Part shown: positions 22,263 to 29,389 of the stretch, in pieces
How positions within the stretch are numbered: the first letter of the stretch is position 1
Layout of the letters: every line of letters begins with the position of its first letter
Virus record (IMG/VR): IMGVR_UViG_3300025949_000051
Location: 1 to 39,185 of that record
Strand: one strand, 5' to 3'
DNA from: a virus
DNA: 39,185 bases
Program-made: the position numbers and the translations under genes
Notes under the pieces: model-generated
What the model was told of the DNA's origin: nothing
Databases searched by the model: none
The model's input: the letters and a program-made list of their open reading frames with translations, nothing else

Positions 22263-22586
22263 ATGGAGCGGATCTGCACGATTGCACTTGTGGCGGCAGC
22301 AATTCTCACCGTTGGCGCAGCGTTGTTAGACGTGGCCGCAATCGCCGACCCGCGACAGAACGGGTTCGACACCGCCGCGATCATCACGTCCATGATATGC
22401 CCGTCCGTGTGGCTGTTCTGCGGCATCAGCTACCTGCAAGGCAGGCAGACGGGCGACATCGACGCGAGCATCAACAACACGAGAGCAAAAACCAGGACGG
22501 ACGCCGTGATCGCACGGCGGCGGCTTGCGTTCGACCCGCCGACCCAGCCGTTGACGGCGCCGGTCAAGCTCCGTCGAGTGCAGTAG
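22263..22586 (+). CDS. Two-TM membrane protein next to repressor
   Basis: A 107-aa protein. ATG 22263 has GGAGGG six bases upstream. TM1 is about residues 5-27 (CTIALVAAAILTVGAALLDV) and TM2 about 37-58 (AAIITSMICPSVWLFCGISY). A basic cytoplasmic tail follows. It is co-oriented with the repressor-like gene, so it may be expressed in lysogens as a superinfection-exclusion factor. That role is inferred from position only. Confidence 0.75.
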   Translation: MERICTIALVAAAILTVGAALLDVAAIADPRQNGFDTAAIITSMICPSVWLFCGISYLQGRQTGDIDASINNTRAKTRTDAVIARRRLAFDPPTQPLTAPVKLRRVQ

Positions 22587-22593
22587 TGGCTGT

Positions 22594-22632
22594 GCCCGTG
22601 GCGCCGTCGACCCCCAGGGCGGCGCCGCGGGC
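22594..22632. terminator. Hairpin between convergent membrane-protein gene and integrase
   Basis: GCCCGTGGCGCCG (22594-22606) pairs with 22620-22632 over 13 positions with one G-T pair, around a 13-nt loop. It sits in the 50-bp gap between convergent gene ends and would act in both directions. No T-tract. Confidence 0.6.
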
Positions 22633-22636
22633 AAGG

Positions 22637-24154
22637 TCACCGAAGCCAGTCGACGCGCACGGCATCCGGATCGAACGACGCGCCCCCAACGCGCCTACCT
22701 CGGGTAGTTCGCAGCACGGTGATCTCCACCAACGAGCCGAGCACTGCGCGACGACGCCCGAGCTCGAGGCCGTCACTGCGGTCGGGCTTCGTGCCGAACC
22801 ACAGTACGGAAACGTCCTCGACGCCAACAACGCCGGCGAGCGGATCGACCCTGGCGGCGACCTCGATCTCGCGATCGATCTCGGCGAGACGGTCACGCAT
22901 CCGGTCGTTGCGGCGCTGCCACCGGGCCCGCGTGATCCGGCCGTCGTCGAGATCGTCGTCGAGATCATCGAGCCGCCGCCGCAACGACACGGCTTCCGCG
23001 CTGAGCTCCGCCGTGTCCACCGCGGCCTCGGGCGCCCGCAGCAGCTCGACGGCGTCAGGCCGCGACAGCCGCTCAACGATGAGGTGCTCGACGAAGGCAT
23101 CCAGCGGCGCGGCGGCCCGCACGACGTGCGGACCATCCTTCACGTCTCGCCGGTTGCGGGCACGGCAGCGATAGGCCGGCTTCTGCTCCCCGCCGCCGGC
23201 GGTGCTCACGCGGAGGTCGGGCAGCTCGCACACGCCACAGACGTACAATCCCGAGCCCAGCCAGCGCACACGGTTGCTGCTGGCTGTGCGCCTGTCGGCA
23301 TCGGTCAGGACGGACACGAGCGCCCTCCACGTGTCTTCCGGCACGATCGGATCCCACACGGCGCTGCCGACGATCTCGCCGCGGTACACCGCGAGGCCGG
23401 CGTTGCGCGGCCGCAGCAGCACGTCCTTGAACGAGATCGTCTTCCATTCCTTGCGCCCGAAGGTGGTGCGGAAGCCGCGTTCGTTGACGGCGCGCACGAC
23501 GCTGCGCAGCGACGCGCCGGCGACGATCGCCTCGCTGGCGGCGAGGATCTCGGCGGCCTCGTCGGGTCGGATCGTCTCGCCGTCGGCCTCGAAGCCGAAC
23601 GGCCGGGCGCCGCCTTGCCATCGGCCTGCGCGGGCTGCTTGCAGCCGGGCGGCCCGGATCCGGTCGGCCTTGTGTTCGGACTCGAACCTGGCGACCGCGC
23701 CGAGCTGGCGCGCGATCATGCGGCCGGATGGCGTCGCCAGGTCGAGGTGACCGGCCTTGACGGTGTAGGTGACCACTCCGCGCGGGTCGCAGACCGCGAT
23801 GTACTTCTCCAGCTCGACTGGGGAGCGGTGCAGGCGGTCGGTGTGCCACGCGGTGACGGCTTTGGCGTGTCCGGCGCTGAGGTCGGCGAGCATCTGCTGG
23901 TAGTCAGGCCGAGGCTTGCCCGAGTAAGCGCTCAGGTCGTTGTCCGCGTACACGCCGGCCAACGAGAAGCCGAGCCGCTCGAACAGGTCGCAGAGATCAT
24001 CGAGTTGCCGCTCGACGCCGAGACCAGCGCCCTCTCGGTCCTGGGAGATCCGGACGTACATGACGGCGGCCGTGCCTTCGCGCTCGCCGAGCGCTTGCAG
24101 CCTCGCGACCAAACGGTCCGGAAGGTGGACGTCCGGCAAGCGCAGTTGTCCCAT
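22637..24154 (-). CDS. int: Large serine recombinase (integrase)
   Basis: A 505-aa site-specific recombinase. The catalytic domain opens with AVMYVRISQDREG (nucleophile Ser37) and includes WHTDRLHRSPVELE. The recombinase domain follows (WQGGARPFGFEADG..., EWKTISFKDVLLRPRNAGLAVYRG). A zinc ribbon (YVCGVCELPDL ... YRCRARN) lies near residues 303-330. A coiled coil (about 395-445) controls directionality in this family. It would integrate the phage by attP x attB recombination and needs a separate directionality factor for excision; none is identifiable by sequence here. Confidence 0.95.
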   Translation of the reverse strand: MGQLRLPDVHLPDRLVARLQALGEREGTAAVMYVRISQDREGAGLGVERQLDDLCDLFERLGFSLAGVYADNDLSAYSGKPRPDYQQMLADLSAGHAKAVTAWHTDRLHRSPVELEKYIAVCDPRGVVTYTVKAGHLDLATPSGRMIARQLGAVARFESEHKADRIRAARLQAARAGRWQGGARPFGFEADGETIRPDEAAEILAASEAIVAGASLRSVVRAVNERGFRTTFGRKEWKTISFKDVLLRPRNAGLAVYRGEIVGSAVWDPIVPEDTWRALVSVLTDADRRTASSNRVRWLGSGLYVCGVCELPDLRVSTAGGGEQKPAYRCRARNRRDVKDGPHVVRAAAPLDAFVEHLIVERLSRPDAVELLRAPEAAVDTAELSAEAVSLRRRLDDLDDDLDDGRITRARWQRRNDRMRDRLAEIDREIEVAARVDPLAGVVGVEDVSVLWFGTKPDRSDGLELGRRRAVLGSLVEITVLRTTRGRRVGGASFDPDAVRVDWLR

Positions 24155-24194
24155 GGCGAAAGTGTGTCATACACTCGGGACCGTAGTCACGAGA

Positions 24195-24216
24195 CCTAGA
24201 TCAAAACATATCTAGG
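24195..24216. other. CCTAGAT...ATCTAGG palindrome in the int upstream gap
   Basis: Perfect 7-bp arms (24195-24201 and 24210-24216) flank an 8-nt AT-rich centre. It lies in the 83-bp gap between integrase and the divergent membrane-protein gene. A smaller AGTGT...ACACT pair is at 24161-24175. It may be an operator, or part of attP, which in serine-integrase phages is usually beside int. Confidence 0.45.
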
Positions 24217-24237
24217 CAGCCATCGAGGGGACCCGCC

Positions 24238-24459
24238 ATGCCCGCGCACCCCATCCGCCGCGCCATAGGCGCTCTCACCGACGGCTTCCCGTGGCCGTCG
24301 ACCATCATCGGCGTGCTCCTGGTCGCCATCGTCGGCCTCGCGCTCGCCGGCAGCGCCTGGTCGCCGAGCGCGCCCGCCGGGCCAGCGCCGGTCATCGCGA
24401 TCACTCCGGACGACCCGGCCGCGGCCACGCCGGTGCCCGTTCAGGACCTCGAGCGCTGA
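24238..24459 (+). CDS. Small single-TM protein (accessory cassette 1)
   Basis: A 73-aa protein. ATG with GAGGGG seven bases upstream. There is one membrane segment (about residues 21-42, STIIGVLLVAIVGLALAGSA), then an extracytoplasmic Pro/Ala-rich tail. It is the first of three rightward envelope genes. Confidence 0.75.
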   Translation: MPAHPIRRAIGALTDGFPWPSTIIGVLLVAIVGLALAGSAWSPSAPAGPAPVIAITPDDPAAATPVPVQDLER

Positions 24460-24463
24460 GCCG

Positions 24464-24700
24464 ATGGACACCGTCATGGACATCCCGAACGCGCTCGTCC
24501 GGTTCATGCAGCTCGCCGTCGCCGCCGCCGCCACCTCCTGGTGGGGATGGGCGATCTGGCTGACCGTCATCGCGCTGGCCGTCATCGCGCTGCGCCGCGA
24601 GCTCGTCGAGGTTGTCGCCGGACTCCGCGCCGTGCCGGACCAGCTGCGACGTGCAGGAAGTAACGCCGTGCGCACCATCCGCCGAAAGGGTCAACCGTGA
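24464..24700 (+). CDS. Small membrane protein (accessory cassette 2)
   Basis: A 78-aa protein beginning MDTVMDIPNALVRF, with an amphipathic N-terminus, a hydrophobic segment about residues 15-43 (Trp-rich, then LTVIALAVIAL), and a basic cytoplasmic tail ending RRKGQP. It overlaps the lipoprotein gene start (GTGA). Confidence 0.75.
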   Translation: MDTVMDIPNALVRFMQLAVAAAATSWWGWAIWLTVIALAVIALRRELVEVVAGLRAVPDQLRRAGSNAVRTIRRKGQP

Positions 24701-25242
24701 AAACTCTCGCGCTCATCGCCGTGCTCGGCGTCGTCGCGCTCGCCGCCTGCTCCACATCCAGCACGCCCGGACCGGCCGCCGCCGCCGGCACACCGACGGC
24801 CAGCTCCGCCACACCAGCCGCCGCCGCGGCCGACGGAACCGCCGACCACCCGCTCGCGTTCGGCGCCACCTGGGGCAACGACAGCCAGATCCGGATCACC
24901 CTCGGCGCGCCGGCCCCGTACACTCCGTCGCCCTCGGCGTTCATCCCCAGCGGCACGGCCGCCAGGGCCGTCGTCCTCGACGTCACGATCGTCGTCCCGA
25001 CCGGCCTCGGCAAGGCATTCCCGGCGATGCTGCTCACCACCCAGGCGACTGTCGGCGCCGCGCAGGCCCAGAGCATCGAGGACGTCGGCAACGGCGTCGG
25101 CACGCCGACGGCCAGCGTGCTGCCCGGCAAGAGCCTCACGTGGAAGGTCGCGTTCGCCGTGCCGGCCGCGCCGAGTGATTTCACCGTGCAGGTGAGCACC
25201 GCGATCGGCGGCCAGCCCGTGTTCTTCACCGGCAAGGTCTGA
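24697..25242 (+). CDS. Secreted lipoprotein (DUF4352-like)
   Basis: A 181-aa protein from a GTG overlapping the previous stop. The signal peptide MKTLALIAVLGVVALAAC ends in a lipobox with Cys18. A disordered Ala/Thr/Pro linker (about 19-50) follows, then a beta-rich immunoglobulin-like domain (RAVVLDVTIVVPTG, SVLPGKSLTWKVAF, FTVQVST) like DUF4352 proteins of actinomycetes. It would be anchored outside the membrane. With the two preceding membrane proteins it forms a likely lysogenic-conversion or exclusion cassette. Confidence 0.82.
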   Translation: MKTLALIAVLGVVALAACSTSSTPGPAAAAGTPTASSATPAAAAADGTADHPLAFGATWGNDSQIRITLGAPAPYTPSPSAFIPSGTAARAVVLDVTIVVPTGLGKAFPAMLLTTQATVGAAQAQSIEDVGNGVGTPTASVLPGKSLTWKVAFAVPAAPSDFTVQVSTAIGGQPVFFTGKV

Positions 25243-25272
25243 CCGCGTAGCCTTCGCGCAGGTCGACCTACG

Positions 25273-25307
25273 ACAGGACCCCCGGCACACGTCGCCGGGG
25301 GTCCTGT
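25273..25307. terminator. Bidirectional terminator (14-bp perfect stem)
   Basis: ACAGGACCCCCGGC (25273-25286) pairs exactly with 25294-25307 around a 7-nt loop. It sits between the convergent lipoprotein and DUF397 genes and would stop both transcripts. Confidence 0.85.
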
Positions 25308-25312
25308 TCTAT

Positions 25313-25492
25313 CTACAGCTCGCCGCGAGCAACCGCCGCGAGCAACCGGGACACCGGACTGCGGTCCTCGAACCGCAGAACAGCGCCATTTGGATTCTTC
25401 GAGTCGCGAAGGGCGCCGAGGCTGCTGACCTCGATGCAATCGCCGCCCTGGCCCCCTCCGCTATAGCTCGACTTCCTCCATTCCTCGGTCAT
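25313..25492 (-). CDS. DUF397 protein (partner of the XRE-DUF5753 regulator)
   Basis: A 59-aa protein reading MTEEWRKSSYSGGGQGGDCI..., then DSKNPNGAVLRF. WRKSSYS...GDCIEV...DSKNP..LRF is the DUF397 signature. Its ATG overlaps the regulator's stop (ATGA). In Streptomyces such proteins pair with WhiJ-type XRE-DUF5753 regulators, apparently as small modulators or antagonists. Confidence 0.93.
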   Translation of the reverse strand: MTEEWRKSSYSGGGQGGDCIEVSSLGALRDSKNPNGAVLRFEDRSPVSRLLAAVARGEL

Positions 25493-26349
25493 GTTCTCTC
25501 CATCCTGCCGGCCAGCAATTCGGTGACTTTCATGACCGACATCCTCGGGGTGAGCGCCACGTCGAGAACCTTTCGCGCGGCGTCTCTGTAGCCTTCCACG
25601 TCCGCCTCTTCGTGAAGATAGAGACCGGCCTCGCCGACCTCGATATGGAGGATCGGGCTCGCGCTCTCGAAGTCGAACAGACTGAATAGTGGCTTCACCA
25701 TTCCCGGGTGGTAGCCGATGCCACCCGGAACGATACGGAGGTCAATATTCGGCTTCTCTGCCATTGTCAGCAGGTGGCGCAGTTGATCGTCCATTGCCTC
25801 GCGCCCACCGACGTTCGCCGTGATCGCGGCCTCGCCGATCAGTGCGGTCATCTGGACAGGATTGCGCCGGTTCAAGATCTCGCGCCGGCCTACCCGCACG
25901 GCCACGCGGGGTTCGACGTCAGCGGCCGGCGCCTCTGCGCGGATGACGGCGCGGGCGTACTCGGCGGTCTGAAGTAGGCCGGGGACGACGGTCATGGCCA
26001 CCTGAGTGATGCGCTTGGTGGTGCGCTCGAATTCCAGCATTGCGGCCAGGTGGGCGCGAGGTTCTGGCACTCCGACCGGCAGCCAGCTGTGCCCGGTGTC
26101 CTCGGCGTCCATCACGGCGAGGATTTCTTGCCGTAGCGCGCCGGTGACGTCGAGCTCGTCGAGGACGCGGATGACCTGCTCGGGCTGCGGCAGCCGCTCG
26201 CCGCTCTCGACCCGTGACCAGGTCGAGTTCTTGATCGCGCCGGCCGTCCGCCGCTCCAGCTCACGCAGGCCGACATCGGCCTGTTCGCGAGCACGCTTGA
26301 GGGCCGCGCCGAGCGTCCGCGCCTTCGCCGTTCCGGTGCTGCTGACCAT
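25489..26349 (-). CDS. XRE-DUF5753 regulator (WhiJ-like)
   Basis: A 286-aa protein from ATG 26349 (an ATG at 26376 with GGGGA upstream is an alternative). The N-terminal HTH (LGAALKRAREQADVGLRELE ... STWSRVESGERLPQPEQVIRVL) spans about residues 12-65. The rest is DUF5753 with ITQVAMTVVPGLLQTAEYAR, VGRREILNR, IGEAAI and DLRIVPGG segments. Such regulators normally act in actinomycete development and accessory loci, so carriage by a phage suggests a lysogen-expressed switch acting on itself, the divergent small genes, or host targets. Confidence 0.92.
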   Translation of the reverse strand: MVSSTGTAKARTLGAALKRAREQADVGLRELERRTAGAIKNSTWSRVESGERLPQPEQVIRVLDELDVTGALRQEILAVMDAEDTGHSWLPVGVPEPRAHLAAMLEFERTTKRITQVAMTVVPGLLQTAEYARAVIRAEAPAADVEPRVAVRVGRREILNRRNPVQMTALIGEAAITANVGGREAMDDQLRHLLTMAEKPNIDLRIVPGGIGYHPGMVKPLFSLFDFESASPILHIEVGEAGLYLHEEADVEGYRDAARKVLDVALTPRMSVMKVTELLAGRMERT

Positions 26350-26390
26350 GCAGCACAGCGTATGCGCACCAGCCATCGAATTGATCCCCA

Positions 26391-26400
26391 CCCGATCGGG
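26391..26400. promoter_or_regulatory. CCCGATCGGG palindrome upstream of DUF5753 regulator
   Basis: A perfect 10-bp palindrome about 45 bp upstream of the regulator start, in the divergent intergenic region. Candidate binding site. Confidence 0.35.
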
Positions 26401-26407
26401 GCATTGC

Positions 26408-26445
26408 TTGACTGCTGCGCAGCACCGCAGACTGTTGCGCAGCAC
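26408..26445 (+). promoter_or_regulatory. Direct-repeat operator and possible rightward promoter
   Basis: ACTG[C/T]TGCGCAGCACC occurs at 26411-26425 and 26431-26445, exactly 20 bp apart (two helical turns), between the DUF5753 regulator and the rightward small genes. A TTGACT (26408-26413) lies 16 bp before a weak GACTGT, so the repeats may overlap a promoter for the rightward genes. The promoter call is tentative; the repeat is clear. Confidence 0.5.
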
Positions 26446-26465
26446 CCGGCAGCAGAGGAGCGATC

Positions 26466-26780
26466 ATGGGCCAGCCTGGAACTGTCGCCCCGCCCCGCGC
26501 CGGGGTGTTCTGGTACCGCGCGGTGGCTTTCGCGGTGACTTTCGCCGCCGCGTGGGGATCCCTGTCCGGCACCCCCAGCCGGATGCCGGCCAGGGCCTCA
26601 GCCCCGGCGTCGCTCGCCATCCCCGGTGTGAGCGCCGCCGGCCCCATCGTCCGCCTCGACGACGGAAAAACTCATTCCGAGCCCCCCACCGTCGTCGAGG
26701 CGGGCCACCAGCTCACGGTGGCGGCGCAGCGCCCCGATCGCCGCGTCGTCACCGTGCACCAACCGGCAGGTGCGCCGTGA
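26466..26780 (+). CDS. Small membrane-anchored protein, 104 aa
   Basis: ATG with AGAGGAG five bases upstream. There is one hydrophobic segment (about residues 14-34, VFWYRAVAFAVTFAAAWGSL), then a disordered and beta-rich exterior part. It is divergent from the DUF5753 regulator and likely controlled by it. The end overlaps the next gene (GTGA). Confidence 0.7.
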   Translation: MGQPGTVAPPRAGVFWYRAVAFAVTFAAAWGSLSGTPSRMPARASAPASLAIPGVSAAGPIVRLDDGKTHSEPPTVVEAGHQLTVAAQRPDRRVVTVHQPAGAP

Positions 26781-27007
26781 ACCTCATGCCCGTCCGCTTC
26801 CGCCGTGGCATCGTCGGCGAGACCAAGCGCACCACGCACCTCGTGCCGGTGCCCGTCGGTGATATGCCGATCGTGCTCGTCGCGCTGTGCGGCACCGAGT
26901 TCGGGCCCGAGCAGGCTGATCTGCTCGACGGGATCCGCGGGATGCCCTGCGAACACTGTGAGGTCGAGGCCATCGCGCGGCAGCCGCTCGCCAAGCAGGT
27001 CAGCTGA
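26777..27007 (+). CDS. Small protein with CxxC motif, 76 aa
   Basis: From a GTG overlapping the previous stop (VNLMPVRFRRG...). Its sequence runs from THLVPVPVGDMPIVLVALCG to GMPCEHCEVEA; a lone Cys and a CxxC pair suggest metal binding. Overlaps the next ATG (TGATG). Confidence 0.7.
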   Translation: MNLMPVRFRRGIVGETKRTTHLVPVPVGDMPIVLVALCGTEFGPEQADLLDGIRGMPCEHCEVEAIARQPLAKQVS

Positions 27008-27111
27008 TGGCCAAGGCGGATCCGGACTGCAAAGACTGCGGCGGCGGCGGCATGGTCCCGCTCGGAGACCCCGCCGACGGCTACCTCACCCCGTGCGACT
27101 GCACCCGATAG
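27007..27111 (+). CDS. Tiny zinc-knuckle protein, 34 aa
   Basis: MAKADPDCKDCGGGGMVPLG... ends PCDCTR. CxxCGGGG with a distal CxC resembles half of a DnaJ-type zinc finger. TGATG coupling to the upstream gene supports translation. Confidence 0.65.
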   Translation: MAKADPDCKDCGGGGMVPLGDPADGYLTPCDCTR

Positions 27112-27119
27112 GAGATTTT

Positions 27120-27281
27120 ATGGGCCGAGACGAGCGCATCCTCGGCAAGGTTGTCGACAGTGCCCGGAAGGCGGAACAGGCGGAGGCCTCCGGCAATCAG
27201 GCTGACCGAAAGGCCGCCGAGGCGTCCTACGACGACATGGTGGAGGCGGCTAGGGAGGCCGGACTCCTAGACGACGACTGA
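27120..27281 (+). CDS. Small charged helical protein, 53 aa
   Basis: MGRDERILGKVVDSARKAEQ... is Ala/Glu/Lys-rich and largely helical, ending LLDDD. AGGAG five bases upstream fixes the start. It is the last gene of the rightward group. Confidence 0.7.
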   Translation: MGRDERILGKVVDSARKAEQAEASGNQADRKAAEASYDDMVEAAREAGLLDDD

Positions 27282-27295
27282 CCCCGGACGCGCGA

Positions 27296-27339
27296 AAACC
27301 GGCCCCGTGCTCCCAGAGGGGAGAGCATGGGGCCGGTTT
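27296..27339. terminator. Bidirectional terminator between accessory genes and holin
   Basis: AAACCGGCCCC (27296-27306) pairs exactly with GGGGCCGGTTT (27329-27339), and part of the interior also pairs. Adenines on the left and thymines on the right flank the stem, so it can act in both directions at this convergent junction. Confidence 0.85.
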
Positions 27340-27351
27340 GTGCGTGCAGGC

Positions 27352-27573
27352 TCAGCTGCTCGGTGGAGTGTCGCCAGCGCGCGGCGTGTGCTTGGCCAGC
27401 CAGCCGGCGACGAACGCCGCGGCCGCCGTGACCGCGCCGTCGATCGCGCCGACCAGCCAGTCCGGCACGGCGGAGCCGTGGAACACGGCAGTGCCGATCC
27501 ATCCGACGATGAACGCGGTGATCAGCGCCGTGGTGCTGGCGGCGGTCACCTTGGTCTCGATGGGTGCGCTCAT
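27352..27573 (-). CDS. Holin
   Basis: A 73-aa protein with two hydrophobic segments (about residues 16-33 and 41-60), a short loop, and a GWLAKHTPRAG end typical of small actinophage holins. It would permeabilise the membrane at a set time so the lysin reaches the wall. It sits directly downstream of the lysin gene. Confidence 0.85.
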   Translation of the reverse strand: MSAPIETKVTAASTTALITAFIVGWIGTAVFHGSAVPDWLVGAIDGAVTAAAAFVAGWLAKHTPRAGDTPPSS

Positions 27574-27585
27574 GGACGTGCCCTT

Positions 27586-28476
27586 TCAGCTCTGGGCCGG
27601 CGCGTCCGGCACCAGCTTCAGCTCGTAGTGGCCGGTGGACGGGTTGAGCTGGGCCTGCTGCGGCTGGCCGTTGATGGCGACGGTGACCTGCGGAGCCATG
27701 ACCTTGGCCTCGGCGGTGAACCGGGTGACCAGGTCCTGCCAGCGGCCCATCGCGTCGGCGTCGCTCGCGCCGTCGTTGAGGTTGCTGTATGCCTGAGCGG
27801 CCCGGACCGAGGCGGGGATCGGCAGGCCGAGGAACGCGCCGTTCTCGAGCAGCAGCCCGGAACCCACCTCGTTGCCGCCCTGCGAGACGGCGAACCAGTT
27901 GCCCATGTCGATTCCCTTCGGAGTAGTAGGAGATGCAGCGGTCAGCCAGTCATCGACGACCACCGACAGGTCGAAGTGGCCGCCGGACCCACGGCCGCCG
28001 GGCCCGTACTGCGGGTCGGCGAACTGGTGGAACGCTGAGGTGATGCCGTTCAGCGTCTCCTGCACCGCGCCGGCGCCCGGGTAGGCGGCCACGCCGTAGT
28101 GCGGGTGCGGCACGCCGGCGGCGTTGAACGCGGCTTGGAGCGCTCCCCAGTCGGCGAGCCCGACGTACACCGTCGGCTCGGCGTCGCCGCGGGCCCGCTT
28201 GGCACGTACCCAGGCGACCGCCTCGGCAGCGGTGGCGTCGCCGTTCTCCCGGTCGAGCACGTCGGCGTCCAGCGTGCTGGCCAGCACGGCGCACCGGACG
28301 TGCACTGAGTTCGGAAACCGTGCCCACGCGGTCGCCGTCCACGCGTCGGGCGGCTGGCCGGCAGGACCGTAACGGCCGTCCACGTAGCCGAGCACGTAGT
28401 CCCACGGCTGTCCCGTCGCCGGGTCGTTGACCGGAATGTCGGTCGGCGTGATCGAGTCGACCATCCGCTTGATCAT
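27586..28476 (-). CDS. Endolysin-like glycosidase (GH25-like fold) with C-terminal module
   Basis: A 296-aa protein from ATG 28476, six bases after GGAGGGG. The N-terminal ~200 residues look like a glycoside-hydrolase-like barrel of actinophage lysins: VDSITPTDIPV, VLGYVDGRYGP, a DxE pair at Asp75/Glu77 inside VLDRENGDATAAEAVAWV, then PTVYVGLADWGALQAAF and a FDLSVVVDDW strand. A linker at about 183-190 leads to a ~105-residue C-terminal module. Position next to holin supports peptidoglycan hydrolysis. Catalysis is inferred from fold resemblance. An internal ATG at 27906 has its own AAGGGA site. Confidence 0.75.
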   Translation of the reverse strand: MIKRMVDSITPTDIPVNDPATGQPWDYVLGYVDGRYGPAGQPPDAWTATAWARFPNSVHVRCAVLASTLDADVLDRENGDATAAEAVAWVRAKRARGDAEPTVYVGLADWGALQAAFNAAGVPHPHYGVAAYPGAGAVQETLNGITSAFHQFADPQYGPGGRGSGGHFDLSVVVDDWLTAASPTTPKGIDMGNWFAVSQGGNEVGSGLLLENGAFLGLPIPASVRAAQAYSNLNDGASDADAMGRWQDLVTRFTAEAKVMAPQVTVAINGQPQQAQLNPSTGHYELKLVPDAPAQS

Positions 28477-28478
28477 GG

Positions 28479-29126
28479 TCATCCCCTCCCGATCCGGAGC
28501 GCTGGCGCCGAGCTCGTCGAGGTCGTCGGCGGCGCGCAGCTGTAGGTCGGCGCGGAATCCGGTGAGCCGGCGTCGCGCGTGCATCGGTAGGTGACGCCGG
28601 CCGGCGAGGTCCATGTCCAGCTGGCCGGCGGCTGGCCGTTGGCGCCAGGCGGTCCCTGTGGGCCGGCTGGGCCTGCGGCGCCCGCCGAGCCGTCCGTCCC
28701 ATTGGCCCCGGGCTGGCCGTCCGCCCCGGGCGCGCCGTCGGCGCCGGATGGTCCCGCCGCGCCGCTCGCGCCGGTCGGGCCGGGCGGTCCACTCGGGCCG
28801 ACGGGACCGGGTGGCCCTTGCGGGCCGGTCGCGCCCTGCGGGCCTGCGGCGCCGGTGACCGCCGGCGGCTGCACAGCCGGCGTCCCGCCGAGCCGCAGCA
28901 CCTGGTCGGCCAGCGCCTGCGCCGCCGAGTGATTGTCGGCCGCAGACGTGGCCAGCGCGTCGATCTGGGCCTGCTGTGTGGCTGACCGCAACAGCATCAA
29001 GCCGGCCAGGACCAGGATGCTCAGCACCGCCAGCGCGCCGGCGATCCAGATCTTGCGGTGCCCGTTGACGTCCCGCGCCCGCTGGGCGGCCTGTGCGACA
29101 TGAGTGCTGCGTGCGTCCTCAGTCAT
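28479..29126 (-). CDS. Membrane-anchored collagen-like protein
   Basis: A 215-aa protein. A basic cytoplasmic N-terminus is followed by one membrane segment (about residues 27-47, [19 protein letters not shown]), a short helical stalk and then about 24 Gly-X-Y triplets (about residues 92-163, [14 protein letters not shown] style). A small C-terminal domain has two Cys. The topology puts the collagen rod outside the membrane. It sits in the lysis cassette, in ATGA overlap with the gene before it. It may be a spanin-like or wall-spanning factor. Confidence 0.85.
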   Translation of the reverse strand: MTEDARSTHVAQAAQRARDVNGHRKIWIAGALAVLSILVLAGLMLLRSATQQAQIDALATSAADNHSAAQALADQVLRLGGTPAVQPPAVTGAAGPQGATGPQGPPGPVGPSGPPGPTGASGAAGPSGADGAPGADGQPGANGTDGSAGAAGPAGPQGPPGANGQPPASWTWTSPAGVTYRCTRDAGSPDSAPTYSCAPPTTSTSSAPALRIGRG

Positions 29127-29362
29127 CCGTCGAGCTCCTTCCGGCGCTGGTCGCGGTGCACCTGGCGGAGACGGGCGATCTCGTCGTCGCTGAGTGCGCC
29201 GTCGTCAGCGTCGTCGAGCAACTCGTCGACGATCTCCTTGGCCGCACGCGCACGCTCGCGCGGGGACGTGCGGCGCAGGGCCGTGATGACACCGGCAACG
29301 CTGCTGCCAACACCGGTGATGACGGCCGCCAGCGCGGTGAGCAGCGTGGCCAGATCACCCAC
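29123..29362 (-). CDS. Small single-TM protein of lysis cassette
   Basis: A 79-aa protein from GTG 29362. One N-terminal hydrophobic segment (about residues 4-27) is followed by a charged helical cytoplasmic tail ([21 protein letters not shown]). It may be a second holin, antiholin or spanin-type component. Overlaps the collagen-like gene (ATGA). Confidence 0.75.
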   Translation of the reverse strand: MGDLATLLTALAAVITGVGSSVAGVITALRRTSPRERARAAKEIVDELLDDADDGALSDDEIARLRQVHRDQRRKELDG

Positions 29363-29389
29363 GGCACCCCCTCTGTCTCTTGTGGATGA

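Noticed and set aside
22241-24199. 652-codon rightward open frame opposite the integrase
   Set aside because: Runs across two real rightward gene regions out of frame and opposite a canonical serine integrase; composition is shadow-like.
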